Assembly (NCBI GenBank): GCA_907163375.1
Contig: CAJQUW010011250.1
Location: forward strand, 1-64,000
Direction: 5' to 3'
Origin: Prostheceraeus crozeri
Lineage: Eukaryota > Platyhelminthes > Polycladida > Euryleptidae
DNA length: 64,000 nucleotides
The position numbers were made by a program, and so were the translations under genes. The notes under the pieces are model-generated. The model was not told where the DNA came from and did no database searches. It worked only from the letters and a program-made list of their open reading frames with translations. This document shows positions 1 to 11,510 of the stretch, in pieces. Position 1 is the stretch's first letter; every line of letters begins with the position of its first letter.

Positions 1-1410
1 CTACAATTGAGTGTTCATCTGAGTGCAAAGCAGTAGATAAATTGTAAGAACGCCAGGAGCGGTCATGATTTGAGCAAGAAAATGATCATAATCACAAATT
101 TGAGATTCTCAACTTTTATGATTTTACAGTGTCCTGGAACGGTCATGATTTTAAGGGTGAAAATTGTAATTCTCAAATTTTGAGATTTTGAAAAATTGGG
201 TATTTTTAAAAACGCCCAAATTTGTGAATTTAGGTCTTCATAACCTGAAAAATGGTTCAAATTCATGAATTTATGTCGTTTTTAAAAATACCATTTTTTG
301 AAAAAATGGTACTTTTTGAATGGACTAAATTCATGTATTTAGGTCTTAAAAACCTGAAAAAGGGTGTAAATTCATGAATTTATGTCGTTTTTAAAGATAC
401 TATTTTTTGAATTTTATGGTGTCCTGGAACGGTCTTTTGCCCATTACTGGCATTTCAGTAGTCAGAGTTCCCGCATATGGTCTAGTGAAAACCCACACGA
501 ATTTGTTGAGAAGCCATTACATCCTCTTATCTCAAGACTACAAATGCTTGGACCGATATTCAACTACTGTTGCAAAAATTATTTGACAAAATTATTGCTT
601 CACTCGTTGACGAATTAAGTGACGATGAAAGTTTGACTACTTATTTCTAGCAAGATGGAGCAACTGCGCATACCGCCAATTCCTCAATTCGATATTTTAG
701 TGGAATATTTCAAACAAGAGTTATCTCTGAAGGAGTTTGGCATCCTAGATCCCGGATTTGAATGTCTTGGACTTTTACTGGTGGTTAGCGAAGAAGCAGG
801 AGGTTTACGGAAGCAGGTCACAAAATCTACAGGAGTCTAGAGAAAACGGCCGACAGCAAATTGACGCTATCAGGCACGAGGAAATTCACCGAATGTTTGA
901 GAATATGAGACGTTGAATTGACATTTGTATTCGTGAACAGGGTGGACATTTTCAAATGTTTTTGTAGTATGTTTGTGATCACACAGAAGTCGAAGTTTCT
1001 ACAAGATAAACTCCACTTTTTATAGTGCCGTGGCAAATTCTAAGCGACAAAAGTATTGCACATACATTGATTTATTAGGTGCACAGTGACTTTATGAACG
1101 CACTGATAAGCCTAGTTTTTTGAAAAATTAACTGGTAGCCTACATCATATATCATTATAGGCTTACCTGAACTTATTTTTATTAATTAATTGCTGCATCA
1201 ATTATCAATCATTTTCGATGATAGTTGATCAGATGTCGCTTTCAGTTGGATGCATGCGACGGTTCCTCCCATCTTCTTGATGTGTGCTTCACACGGTTTT
1301 TCTCCAGTCTCTACCAGGCAGGGAATTTTCTTCCATCCTTCTCCAAAAAGTAAGAGTACTTTCGATTTTAATATGCGCTTCAGAGGAGCCATCACACACG
1401 ATTAACGTGA
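1..1410. other. AT-rich spacer without a supported gene
   Basis: Short open frames occur here but none has recognisable protein features or sustained coding character. The phrase GTGTCCTGGAACGGTC appears at about 127 and again at about 419, around a small tandem repeat. From about 1200 to 1410 I see only unique-looking sequence leading into the hAT element. Confidence 0.6.
219..411 (+). repeat. Two-copy tandem repeat, period about 110 bp
   Basis: A segment containing 'gaatttaggtctt', 'aacctgaaaaa' and 'aaattcatgaatttatgtcg' occurs at about 219-301 and again, diverged, at about 328-411. It is very AT-rich. I see no protein or RNA function. Confidence 0.6.
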
Positions 1411-1418
1411 GTGTAAAG

Positions 1419-3907
1419 TAGGGTTTAATCCCGGTACCGGTACGGAACCGGTTCCATCTACAATTCGGTAAATACCGGAACCGGTTCCAAGTCAATTGGT
1501 ACCGATTCCCTGGAAAAAGCAGATGGTCGCGTTGTTCGATGACGACAGCCATCTCACGACATCCAATGAGAACCAAGCTCCATCAATCACCGTCTGAAAT
1601 CAGTGCTATTGAGTTAATTGTTTAGAGGAAGTCTAAAAATAGATCTGAGTTCATCACATCTTATTCTAAGAAAAGCGCAAAACAACGTTTGATCCACGGA
1701 ATATTTTCATTCGGTCACTCCATCCATGGCTAGTCGATTGAATTCCTCAGCTGTATGGGAGTACTTCTCTCGTCAAAGGAAAGATTGTGCACATTGTCAT
1801 AAATGTTCAAAGTTGATCAGACACAATTCTGGATCTACAAGTGGAATGCTTAAGCATTTGAGGAAAGTACACAACATTCTGAATTGCGCGCAAGAAACGT
1901 CCGATATAAGCCAAGCAAGCGGTCCTCCTCAGAAAGCTTTAAGGCGAGACTATATTACCTCATTTATACCAAAGAAGGAAAGTCTTGAACGAATACTATC
2001 CAAATTGATCGTAATTGACGGATTTTCTATCAATTGTGTTTGCAAAAGTGAGTCTATTTGTAATTCTCTAAACAGAGATGGATATAATCTTCCGAGGAAT
2101 CCGTCTGACATCATGACTTTTACTTCACTCATACGCTTCTAAAATTCGTCACAATTTGCAAAGTGCTTTTGAAGAGAAAATTAAAAAAGGTGAGCGATTC
2201 TCCTGTTCCTTTCATGAATGGACTAGTGGCACCGGACGCCGCTACTTGAATATAATTTTGCATGGCAACGATGAGTCGATGTGGAACCTGGGATTGTGTC
2301 GAATTTCGTCAGAAAACTTGCTTTCAACGATTAATCAGTGTTTCAGTGATTATAATCTCAATCTGCAACATGACTGTGTAGCATTTATATGTGATGGAGC
2401 AAGCGTTAACGTAAAATTTGGAAAACTTTGTGAAACTGACTTGCAACTTTGTTATTCCCATGCCATTCATTTATTTGGCTGTCGCAAATGTGTTGTGTAA
2501 GTCCAACCAACAATCAATGGTTCAGACTGCTACCGACGATGATGAGAACACTGATTCTGACAGTGAAGATCAAGCACACAATTGTGACGCCGATTTTGAC
2601 TTTGACGATAACAGCTTGTTCACTTGTGAATTATCGGATGATTACAAATCTGTTGTTGATAATGTGAGCAAGGAATGCAAAATATTTCGAAGTGGCAACA
2701 ATTTGCAACTACTGCAGAGATATACGATGGAAGAGTTCGATACTGAGCTCCAGCCTCTGCTTGATATGAAGGTCAGGTGGAATACTATTGAAACAATGCT
2801 AGTACGATATGTAAAATTGCGGCCATTGTATTCTAAAAGCTTGCGTTGATTCAAAAAGGCAGACCTTAGTAACTGATGTTGATATGGAGCTTGTACAATC
2901 ACTTATTGATGTGCTGACACCGATCAGACTCGCAACTGAAGCACTTTGTCGTCGAGATTCTACGTTGTTGTCTGCTGAAGGAGTACTACATTTTTTGTTC
3001 AACAGTTTGCACAGTCTCAAAAGCGGATTAGGTTCTCGTTTCTATGATTTCTTGTTTGTTTGTGTCAGTGAGCGTCCCAATGTTAACATTGTATCATTGA
3101 TCATGTTTCTAAATGGTTCAAATTCTCTTGAACGCTCATCCTTGGACGTTGCATCAAAAAATGCGATTAACAAATGTGCGCTCAAGTTTTTAACGAAGTT
3201 TCATGGAAATGAAGATGTGGAGGTTTCTGATGATCATCCCAGTGACACTGCTGAGACTCCGAGCGTGAAGCCTGTCTTGAGTGAGAACTTGAGTCTCCAG
3301 GAGCGGCTTCAGCAAAGTATTGCTGCATATTCACCTGGACAGTTAAAACGTGGTCTAGTTTCAAATGTTGACACAGAGTTTCAGTTATTTCAAAGAAGTG
3401 GTGAACTAACACATCGCTTGAAATTGCTGCTTCAGAAGTCATTGCTGACTATCAGACCAACTTCGGTAGATTGCGAGCGTTGTTTTTCAACAGCGGGAAA
3501 TTTTTGTCGAAAAATAAGATCACGACTTAGCGATCGATCGCTGAATACGCTTATGTTCCTAAAACAAAACATTATCTAAGCGTTGGATGTACTGATGGGT
3601 TCTGTTAATTGGTGTGTTCTCCATTAACTAATTCATTTTTATGATAACTGAATATTTTTTTGTTCGCGTCAACTTTAATATAGCACAATTCGTATACCAC
3701 TTCTACTTTCAATACCTGTTCCCAATCAATCACAACCTTAAATAACTGGCCATATCCATCTGGATGAAACCTACAATTCAACAGAAAATCTGATTAGCTT
3801 GTGTTAAATACTTTGGAAGCATTGGTACCGGAACCGGTTCTTGCAAACTGGAACCGGATTCGGTACCGGAACCGGTTCTTTTAAATTCGGGAATATGTTA
3901 AACCCTA
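1419..3907 (+). mobile_element. hAT-superfamily DNA transposon, complete ends, dead copy
   Basis: The element starts with TAGGGTTTAA (1419-1428) and ends with its exact inverse (3898-3907). It is flanked on both sides by GTGTAAAG (1411-1418 and 3908-3915), an 8-bp target duplication as hAT elements make. Subterminal clusters of GGTACCGG and GGAACCGGTTCC lie inside both ends (about 1430-1487 and 3823-3880) and are probable transposase binding sites. The transposase inside is broken. The length of 2489 bp is normal for an autonomous hAT. The perfect duplication shows a real insertion that has not been rearranged since. Confidence 0.9.
1726..3579 (+). pseudogene. hAT transposase, frameshifted
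   Basis: The gene is split over several frames. 1726-2142 carries a BED-type zinc finger (CAHCHKCSKL, then HLRKVH). 2156-2500 carries the start of the RNase-H-like core (HEWTSGTGRRYLN, ICDGASVNVK). The next part continues in the frame of 2418-2849, and 2884-3579 ends with the hATC dimerisation region (RPTSVDCERCFSTAG, RSRLSD). Frame changes lie near 2140, near 2475 and between 2849 and 2884. The position that usually holds Asp before E-W-T-S is His (codon 2213-2215), so a catalytic residue is probably lost too. The family is ZBED-like hAT. It cannot make an active protein without repair. Confidence 0.85.
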
Positions 3908-3915
3908 GTGTAAAG

Positions 3916-5799
3916 GCAATGTTCTCAAACAAACTAGTATTTCACTTTGTCTCTGATTTGACCTTTGGCGGGCAGGTGTGATCGAAGGCTTGTCTTCTCT
4001 ACTAAATCACCGAGTCCTTTTTTCACTATCACGGTTCATTCCCTCAAATAAGCTTTGTATGCACTGCTGTCTCTGTACTTTTGTTTGACGGAGGTTCATC
4101 ATATTGGCTTCAATAAAGTTCTAAGCTGATTAGACAGTTCAAACATTTCAGAACTCCTCTGAGAGCCCTCCATGACTCAGCCTGCACAAGCCTATAGGTA
4201 CAACCGGTATATGACCCTATGCTTTACAACAAATCCATTGATCTTGTCAATCCCGGGATCGCAAAAGAAATCGGGATCAATTCCGGGATCAGGAAAAGTC
4301 GGGATTTTGAAAACCGTATCGACAAACAAGTGAAACAACTAATTGCTCAGTTGACCAAGTTGCAATGCAAGTTAATTGCTGTCCGATGCATGTTGGGTAG
4401 CAATTTATTTTACATAATTTGAAAAACTTGATTGAAGCATAAAATCATCAAAGTACCAGTGAAAAAGCCGAAGTCGGCCAGACTTTGGCACCGGATTCCT
4501 GCCGACTTTGGCAGTGGGAAAGAGAGCGGAAGTCGAGCCATAGTTGGCATGCCGACTTCCAGCCAAAAAAAATTCGTCAACATGCTACTTGATTCTGATT
4601 CATCAAGTAGTATGTTGACGCTTATCATTATTAAATCTCGGGATATAAAAACACCTCTTTTAACATGATTTAAATATTATATTATAATGCCTACAAATCA
4701 GGATACTCATCATGCGGTAATTCTGACAAGTAGTGACTGTTTCTCCTCGCACTAGAGCCACATTCTTTGTCTTTCGATCCGAATAGGAGAGGTAGCTATC
4801 TACTAGCTATCTCATAGCAGTACTGAATACTTAAAGTTTCAATATAGCAATCTTTGCATTTGCTTCGTCTAACCGAAAAGACAGAAGAAATTGAAGTGTA
4901 GTTGACCGACATTTTTCTTCAATTACAATTACATCATAAAAATTCAACTTTTTTTTGGACACGATCTCATACATTCAGATCGGTTAGTGTCTCAAGACCA
5001 AGCATGCCGGCACGTAAAAGGGGCAGCATGGGCAAGGATAAAAAAAGGCATTTTGCATATGCACACCTATATACAAGAAATTGGACTATTTTATACGCCT
5101 TTATTTATTTAAATTATATAACCATAGACCAGGAAGCACTTACTAGTTTCCCTGCCGCGCGAATCGCGCGGATTTCCATACTAGGCGTGGTGTAGAACGT
5201 TGTAGATCGAGCTTGATTTCATTACATCGGAGCATGATAATCATCGCTTTGCAATAACAATTAGTAGTCCATAGTATTGCATGTTCGCATCGGTATCGGC
5301 ACCTTTATTTGTATCTCAAGTATGGGAACTTTTATTTGAAAATTTTGACTTTATATGTGATTTTTGAATTCCTTTTCTTCTGCTTAAATGAATACGGAGT
5401 TCAAATGATCTTATATAGAGGTTTCTTTTAACAAATGCATAAACATAATGCCATGATTTAACAATATTATAAGTAGGTTCTATTCCGATGAAATAACGTG
5501 TGAAAATATGAGGTTTAAAAATATGACAATGTGATATAACCGAAATCGAATCATATATTGTAGGTTCTATATACACTTTTACATAGTGACTTAAACTTGA
5601 TATTCTTAATGTGTACTTAACTGTAAGGTTATTATTATTCACGACACCGGTATCCAGCTTTGATACGGAAAATATTCAAAAATAAAATATTTGATCAAAT
5701 CATTATGATCTATTTATGTACAAAATATCAAACAATATAATATAAACCTCTGTGATAACTCTAATGATATAAACAAGAAAAACAAGCAAGCTTTTTTTC
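3916..5799. other. Spacer with no supported gene
   Basis: At 4250-4310 the word CGGGAT recurs, and at 4470-4560 GCCGACTT and its inverse recur, so old repeat fragments are likely. One strong hairpin is listed separately. No protein domain is recognisable in any frame. Confidence 0.5.
4575..4620. repeat. Hairpin with 19-bp arms
   Basis: CGTCAACATGCTACTTGAT (4575-4593) is followed by an 8-nt loop and its inverse (4602-4620) with one mismatch. It could be a small foldback element or a structured RNA. Nothing nearby decides between these. Confidence 0.75.
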
Positions 5800-6620
5800 G
5801 TCATTGGCATTGCGTTAAATATATCACAAATTGTTGATATCTTTGTAACCGTCTTTATTCTTGGTTTGATCTGTTCATTTCTCATTTTGAGGAGGACTGG
5901 CAAACCCTTTAGTTCTTCTTCAGATTCTGCTTTGCGAGATTGTTGAAGCTTCATTACTCTGGACACAATTGGAAATATTTTGTCAAATGATTCCTTCTCG
6001 AGTTTGCCATTTACAGAGTCTATCAGGGCTATTTCAATATCTTCTAATATTTTCAAATCATTTTGGGAGAATCTTCTCTGCATTGCTCCGTCAATCAAAT
6101 TGATCAAATCAAAATATTTCTAGGAAAAAGATTGGAACGTTGTATCCGGTGTATCAATATCAGGCAGGTCTGTCATTTCGGACAATATTTCTGGCAGTTT
6201 TCTTTTTCTCCTTTCCTTTCTCTCCATGATGCTATCTGTCATTTCGTCCCTAATTCTGCTTGTAGCTTTTCTGCATGACTCCATATCTTACTAGCTTCGT
6301 CATTGGAGCACATTTCTTTGAATCATTGCTTCGCAAGATTGATGACGAAATTCGCTTCTTGAGCACTAACATCAGATCTTTGAGTAGTCCTGGAAATATT
6401 CTCCATTATACAGATCACGTCGTATGAGCACTTAATGCTAGCGATCAAAAAGGTGTCCTCAATTGATTCACTATTCCTTTCGACTTTTCGCGCGTCTCCC
6501 AACTGTATGACATTACCTATTTTGTAAATGTGACCGCAGACTTGCCCACGCCTTGTGAAAAGTCAGCATTGTTTCTATTTGCTCATCCTCCACAAATTGC
6601 ACAATGGCAAATTGCACCTG
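5800..6620 (-). pseudogene. Decayed protein-coding segment of unknown family
   Basis: On the minus strand, coding-like sequence runs from about 6615 to about 5800, interrupted by stops and frame changes. It begins with a stretch reading FAIVQFVEDEQIETM (about 6610-6565), a start reminiscent of small nuclear proteins that open with 'FxVVxFxD'. It continues through SAVTFTKIGNVIQLGDARK (about 6540-6485) and ends with a charged helical part reading LEDIEIALIDSVNGKLEKE (about 6050-5990). In-frame stops occur near 6325 and near 6112. The latter lies in TTTTTCCTAG, which could be a splice acceptor instead. I do not recognise the family with confidence; a decayed host gene or retrocopy is most likely. 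Confidence 0.4.
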
Positions 6621-6721
6621 CCAAAATGCAAGACACAATAGAATAACTTGGCCGCCGCGCAAAAAGACAACATAGAAACACGTGCCCACCTTGTACTCGT
6701 AAAAAAGGCAACATATGTACA

Positions 6722-8949
6722 TTAACCCTTCTACTGCGCTGCTAAAAAAATCACACATTCTGCGCACATAGAGACAAAATGTCTCGGGTATGTTTATTGG
6801 AAAAAATGAGTACATGAAAGGCCATCTTGGCTAGATAAGTGTAAATATAACACGACACATTACCGAGCGGCATGAATGATAAAGGATTACTCCGGTAAGT
6901 CGTGTGAAACACAAATAGATCCTTTGTTTGAATGGTCATTGCAAACAAATTTGTGACACATCACACAAAATCCGCGAACTTGATTTCGTTTCTCGCACAT
7001 ATGGCATCGTCCTCGTTCAGGTTGATCTCCACGCGCGGCAGGTACCTCGTCATTTGCCTGGGGAGACTTCACGCCACATAAGTCCATCGCAATTCTCACG
7101 GAAGAGTGAAGTTTCACCTCCACGGAACGTCGCCAGATGTGAGGCTTCATGAGGGCTTCTGCCAGATCTTTGAGAAAAAGTCGACGTTTAGCAAGATTTC
7201 TCCGGTTCCAATCGGGATTGTTCGTCATCCATACCACAAAACTGTTCCAACATGCCACATTCAACATGTTCGTGAAAAGTTTTGTCGGGTATTTGCGTGT
7301 TTGACGATTGCAGCTGTAGGTGTTGGTAGTCATATCTATGGTATCCACAGCACCTTTCTTTGAATTGTAATCCAAGATCAATTTTGGTTTCCGCTCCTCT
7401 CCATCGGAAATGATAGCGTCGTGGTGAAGTGAGGAAAGTAAAATAACTGCTTTCCTCTTCTTTGGCACGTAAGAGCACAGTGTAAGCTTTTCAGTGAAGC
7501 CAAATGTCGAGGAATGAACTTCTCGCTGAAAGGTTCCTTGGAAACTTGGTGGAATCTCCGGCTTGTTACTGCGCAAAGTTCCCATCAAGGTGAGTCTCTT
7601 TTCCAATAAATTGTTCGCAAGAGGTACACTCGTAAAAAAATTGTCGGTCGTTATATTTCGCCCTGACTGATAGATAGGGCGGCATAAGTCCATTACAACT
7701 CGGCTAGCTTGGCCAACTTCTGGCAGATTTCCTTCTTTTCCGAGATAAATTTGGGCATTGTAAAAGTAGCAGGTGTCCGAATCCGCCAGAACCCAAATCT
7801 TTATGCCGTACCGGTTTGGCTTTGATGGCATATAAACGCGGAAGGGGCAACGGCCGCGAAATCCGACAAGCATTTCATTAATGGTCCCATTCGGACCAAG
7901 AGAATAACACATTCTGCATCTGCTGAGGAACATTTCCCATATTTCACGAAATGCACTTAGTTTGTCCCGTTGCCGTCGATCCTCCCGAGTATTTTTGTCG
8001 TCAAAACGCAAAAACTTCAAAATAACTTTGAACCTGTTGAGAGACATTGTGGCGCGTAGTTTTGGACGACCATCGTCTTCTGACCAGAGCTCTTCATAGC
8101 TTTCGTTTCCAGATTTGTGGATTCCAATATAAATTAGACAACCAATGAAAGCCTTGAATTCTTCGATGTCTAAGTCCCTCCATCTTCTTGCATACCAACT
8201 GTCCTCATCAGAATCTTCAATAAACTGATTAGCATGTCTATTCGTGTAATCTATCACCTTGTTGAGCAATTCATCTTGAACGAAAAGCTGGAAAGTTTCT
8301 CTAATGGAGTCGACTCGCGTAATTGACGTCGGACCACCCGCTGTGCGAAGCACGTTTTCTCGACGAAAGCGTCCACGTTGACTTGGAGGATCGCGATTCC
8401 ATAAGAAACCATTCCTTCCTCGAAGACCCCTTGTCGTGATAAAGCCTCCTCGGCATCGTCTCCATCGTCGTCGCTCTCACTGTCTTCTTCATTACTGGAT
8501 TCCTCTGTGGCGTGTTCTACCTGATCTTCTTCATCGCTACTCTCATCCATTTCTTCTTCTCTCTCTTCTTGAATCAGATGTTCTACCAGTTGAAATACTG
8601 TGGGTGCAGCTTGTCTTCGGGGTCTTGATGATGAAGCCATTGCAACTACAATGCTCGCGCTAGCAACAGAAAATGACACGACGCAAGACACAAGGCTGTG
8701 CGCTAAATTGTCGCCTGCGTGAGTTACATTCCTGCAGTGTGATGTGATTGACTGTCCATGTCTTTGTTCAAGCGTGCGCACAGCGAATCAGAGTGCACTT
8801 AGCGAATTTTTCTTTTGTCAGCTTGTGACCAACATTTAGAAAGGAAAAGTCACCAAAAATGGAATAATTTGAGAAAGTTTTTAAAAAGTTATGAACAAAA
8901 TATGAAAACCCGAGACATTTTGTCTCTATGTGCGCAGTAGAAGGGTTAA
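6722..8949 (-). mobile_element. piggyBac DNA transposon with TTAA duplications
   Basis: TTAA stands at 6722-6725 and 8946-8949. The terminal repeat CCCTTCTACTGCGC (6726-6739) is exactly inverted at 8932-8945. A 28-bp inner repeat containing TGCGCACATAGAGACA lies at 6761-6788 and, inverted, at 8909-8936. The inner repeat is separated from the terminal repeat by a 21-nt spacer on one side and overlaps it on the other. Such asymmetric spacing is characteristic of piggyBac ends. The transposase gene is on the minus strand and is damaged. Confidence 0.93.
6887..8640 (-). pseudogene. piggyBac transposase, frameshifted, first catalytic Asp replaced
   Basis: The minus-strand start at 8640 opens an acidic N-terminal region (DESSDEEDQ, NEEDSESDDDGDD). 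The frame then shifts near 8400-8440, and the DDE core runs in the frame that ends at 6887. Recognisable motifs are EFKAFIGCLIYIGIHKS, GFRGRCPFRVYMPSKPNRYG, TTDNFFTSVPLANNLL and KKGAVDTIDMTT. A C-terminal Cys/His cluster (CHMCEK, FCVMCHKFVCNDH) follows. The first catalytic Asp of the family, normally in 'DEMLVGFRGR', is Asn here (codon 7877-7879), while the later two Asp are present. The frameshift and this change together make it inactive. Confidence 0.92.
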
Positions 8950-9063
8950 TAACTTATGCCGACCATGTAAAAGGGCAAAATAGATCAATTTGCTCACCCT
9001 ACAAAACGGCAATCATGTTGATCAACTTGCCCACTCTGTCAACCAAAAGGCGACACATATTAA

Positions 9064-9440
9064 AGTAGTAAGAAAACGGCGAACACCAGATAGCGCAAGA
9101 TGGCCGCCATCGCTGAGTCCCCCCCCCCTCTGGTCCGCCAGTGTCGTGATGTGCCGGCGAGGTTCTGCTGCCGTCCCCCCCCCCTCTGGACCGTCAGTGT
9201 GTGAGTCTTGGGTGTCTGTGTGCGACCGCCTGGTGGACTTGGGCGACCGTCTAGGTTGACGTGGGCGACCGTCTAGGTTGTCTTGGTTAACCTGTGGTAT
9301 GTTTTGGTGTGTAGTGTCCAAACGCGGCCTCGGATGTGAAAACGGAGGCCAGATTCGGATTCAGCGTGAAATTCTGCATCTGTATGGTGAATTTGAAAGC
9401 AATCGGAGATAAAAATTTTTCGCTGACGTCCCCCCCCCCT
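9064..9440 (+). repeat. Polinton left terminal inverted repeat, outer part
   Basis: The segment matches 32931-33320 on the other strand with few differences. It contains poly-C runs after CTGAGTC and GCCGTC, and a 22-bp subrepeat (GGGCGACCGTCTAGGTTGAC core) present twice here and three times in the right copy. These ends are the sites on which the integrase would act. Confidence 0.92.
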
Positions 9441-9581
9441 CTGGACAGCTTGCTTCGATCTTGGCTTCTAGTGGACGGATTTTGTCGAGTGAGGTGTCAT
9501 TTGAAAGCTAAAAGTGAGACAAATTCACTGAAACAAACGGCTTGTTCCTATCTGTCTTCGTTTACATGTGAGACGCCATTT

Positions 9582-10546
9582 AAGATTTTAGGTCGGAGCT
9601 CACCTGAAAAAATCCTAAGTGTCAGAGTGACTTTGTATGGGAAAAATTAAAAATTTTCCAAAGTGTGGAATTTCGACCTGGGACCTTTACCAAAGTTTGT
9701 TTCATCAAATTTCGCTGACCTCCCCCCCCCTTTGTTCTAACTTTGGTTCTAGTGGACGGATTTTGTTCGTTCGACTTGCATTGGAAAGAGGATGAAACAC
9801 TGCTCGACCGCATTTTTCGTTGCGAGTCAATCGGAGCAGCCGTTCAAAAGTTAGAGCGGTTACAAGATTTTAGGTCGGAGCTCACCTGAAAAAATCCTAA
9901 GTGTCAGAGTGACTTTGTATGGGAAAAATTAAAAATTTTCCAAAGTGTGGAATTTCGACCTGGGACCTTTACCAAAGTTTGTTTCATCAAATTTCGCTGA
10001 CCCCCCCCCTTTGTTCTAACTTTGGTTCTAGTGGACGGATTTTGTTCGTTCGACTTGCATTGGAAAGAGGATGAAACACTGCTCGACCGCATTTTTCGTT
10101 GCGAGTCAATCGGAGCAGCCGTTCAAAAGTTAGAGCGGTTACAAGATTTTAGGTCGGAGCTCACCTGAAAAAATCCTAAGTGTCAGAGTGACTTTGTATG
10201 GGAAAAATTAAAAATTTTCCAAAGTGTGGAATTTCGACCTGGGACCTTTACCAAAGTTTGTTTCATCAAATTTCGCTGACCCCCCCCCTTTGTTCTAACT
10301 TTGGTTCTAGTGGACGGATTTTGTTCGTTCGACTTGCATTGGAAAGAGGATGAAACACTGCTCGACCGCATTTTTCGTTGCGAGTCAATCGGAGCAGCCG
10401 TTCAAAAGTTAGAGCGGTTACAAGATTTTAGGTCGGAGCTCACCTGAAAAAATCCTAAGTGTCAGAGTGACTTTGTATGGGAAAAATTAAAAATTTTCCA
10501 AAGTGTGGAATTTCGACCTGGGACCTTTACCAAAGTTTGTTTCATC
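9582..10546 (+). repeat. Left subterminal tandem array, about 280-bp units
   Basis: AAGATTTTAGGTCGGAGCTC starts units at 9582, 9864, 10143 and 10422 (periods 282, 279, 279), the last cut off at 10546 just before the first promoter. Each unit carries a C-run of about 9-11 followed by TTTG. A related segment at about 9430-9581 ('cttgcttcgatcttggcttc') joins it to the outer repeat. Open frames in the units are only by-products of the repetition. The same units recur in both orientations at the right end. Confidence 0.93.
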
Positions 10547-10562
10547 AGCTTGATGTTATTGC

Positions 10563-10610
10563 CCAATGAGGATCATCATCCAATGAGAATCAAGCATTTC
10601 TTTATAAATA
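10563..10610 (+). promoter_or_regulatory. Promoter of the first Polinton gene: two CCAAT boxes and TATA
   Basis: CCAAT occurs at 10563-10567 and 10580-10584, 17 bp apart, followed by TATAAATA at 10603-10610. Transcription would start near 10635, leaving a short leader before the ATG at 10701. The arrangement is repeated in front of the DNA polymerase gene at the other end of the element. Confidence 0.75.
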
Positions 10611-10700
10611 GCGAGCCTTCCACAGTGAGAATCATTCCATCGTTGAATCACACGAGTGACGGACGCACATTTTCTCTCTCTATTCTATTATCCAACTAAA

Positions 10701-11476
10701 ATGGTAAGTCGCTACATCCCTCCCTATCCTCCCTTGAACGTAAACTTAATACAATCTTTTTTCATTTTCAGGCATCTACTCCATCTGCTGCACTAGTAGG
10801 ACAAAATGACGGTCAAACGTTACAAGGTTCGCTCCGATCAGATCATCTACAACTGAGGCCAGTGGAAGAAACAACCAAGGTACATAATCCTACACCGCTA
10901 CAGCGTAAATTTAAACAAGTCTTGCGTTATGACGATCATAGCGTAGTACTCCAAACGGGAATGCTCCCTTCCACGGATGTCAAGATAATGCGCAATCAGT
11001 ATGGGGACTACATACTGATCCCCGTGAGTACGTACATTCGCCGCCAACTCGATATTATTGAGGAGTACGTGACATTAAATATGAACATTCCTACTCCTCT
11101 TGCTCAAGAGTGGAAAGCGAGAGATGACAAGGATACTCCCTATAGAAAGATTTGGGATGGTAATCAAATTTGCCTACCGGTATCACATTGGTGTACTTAC
11201 TATAAGAAGGAGGGAGATCATTCAACAATCATCACATGCGACGAGCTCGGAGAAGGTACTTGGGATATCCTTTTCAAAGTGAATGGACTATATTATGGTC
11301 AGCACAAAGATAATAAAATAGCCTCTCTCTCCATGCATATGGAATCCATCCTATATATTCCAAAACCAGCCAGCGTAGATGACATAATTGATCAAATCCT
11401 CAACAGCAGTGGTACGAAGCGCAAGTCGGAGAAGAATGCTACATCAAAACGCAAATCAAAGAAGGAGAATTACTAG
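10701..11476 (+). CDS. Spliced Polinton protein of unknown function (235 aa)
   Basis: The coding sequence is read as join(10701..10703, 10772..11476). Exon 1 is only the ATG, followed directly by GTAAGT. The 68-nt intron ends TTTTCATTTTCAG at 10771, and exon 2 is in frame without any stop. The protein starts M-ASTPSAAL, has a globular middle (GDYILIPVSTYIRRQL, WCTYYKKEGDHS) and ends in a Lys/Arg-rich tail (KRKSEK, KRKSKKEN) that looks like a nuclear localisation signal. I do not recognise a domain. Its position just inside the left terminus, behind a strong TATA promoter, suggests an early or regulatory role; that is inference. Confidence 0.75.
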
Positions 11477-11510
11477 TCCTTTCCTAACTCTACCCTATGA
11501 CAATTCGCTT

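Noticed and set aside
9622..10371. Three near-identical 62-63-codon minus-strand frames in the left array
   Set aside because: They are read through the 280-bp terminal repeat units across a variable C-run and recur in either orientation; they reflect the repetition, not a gene.
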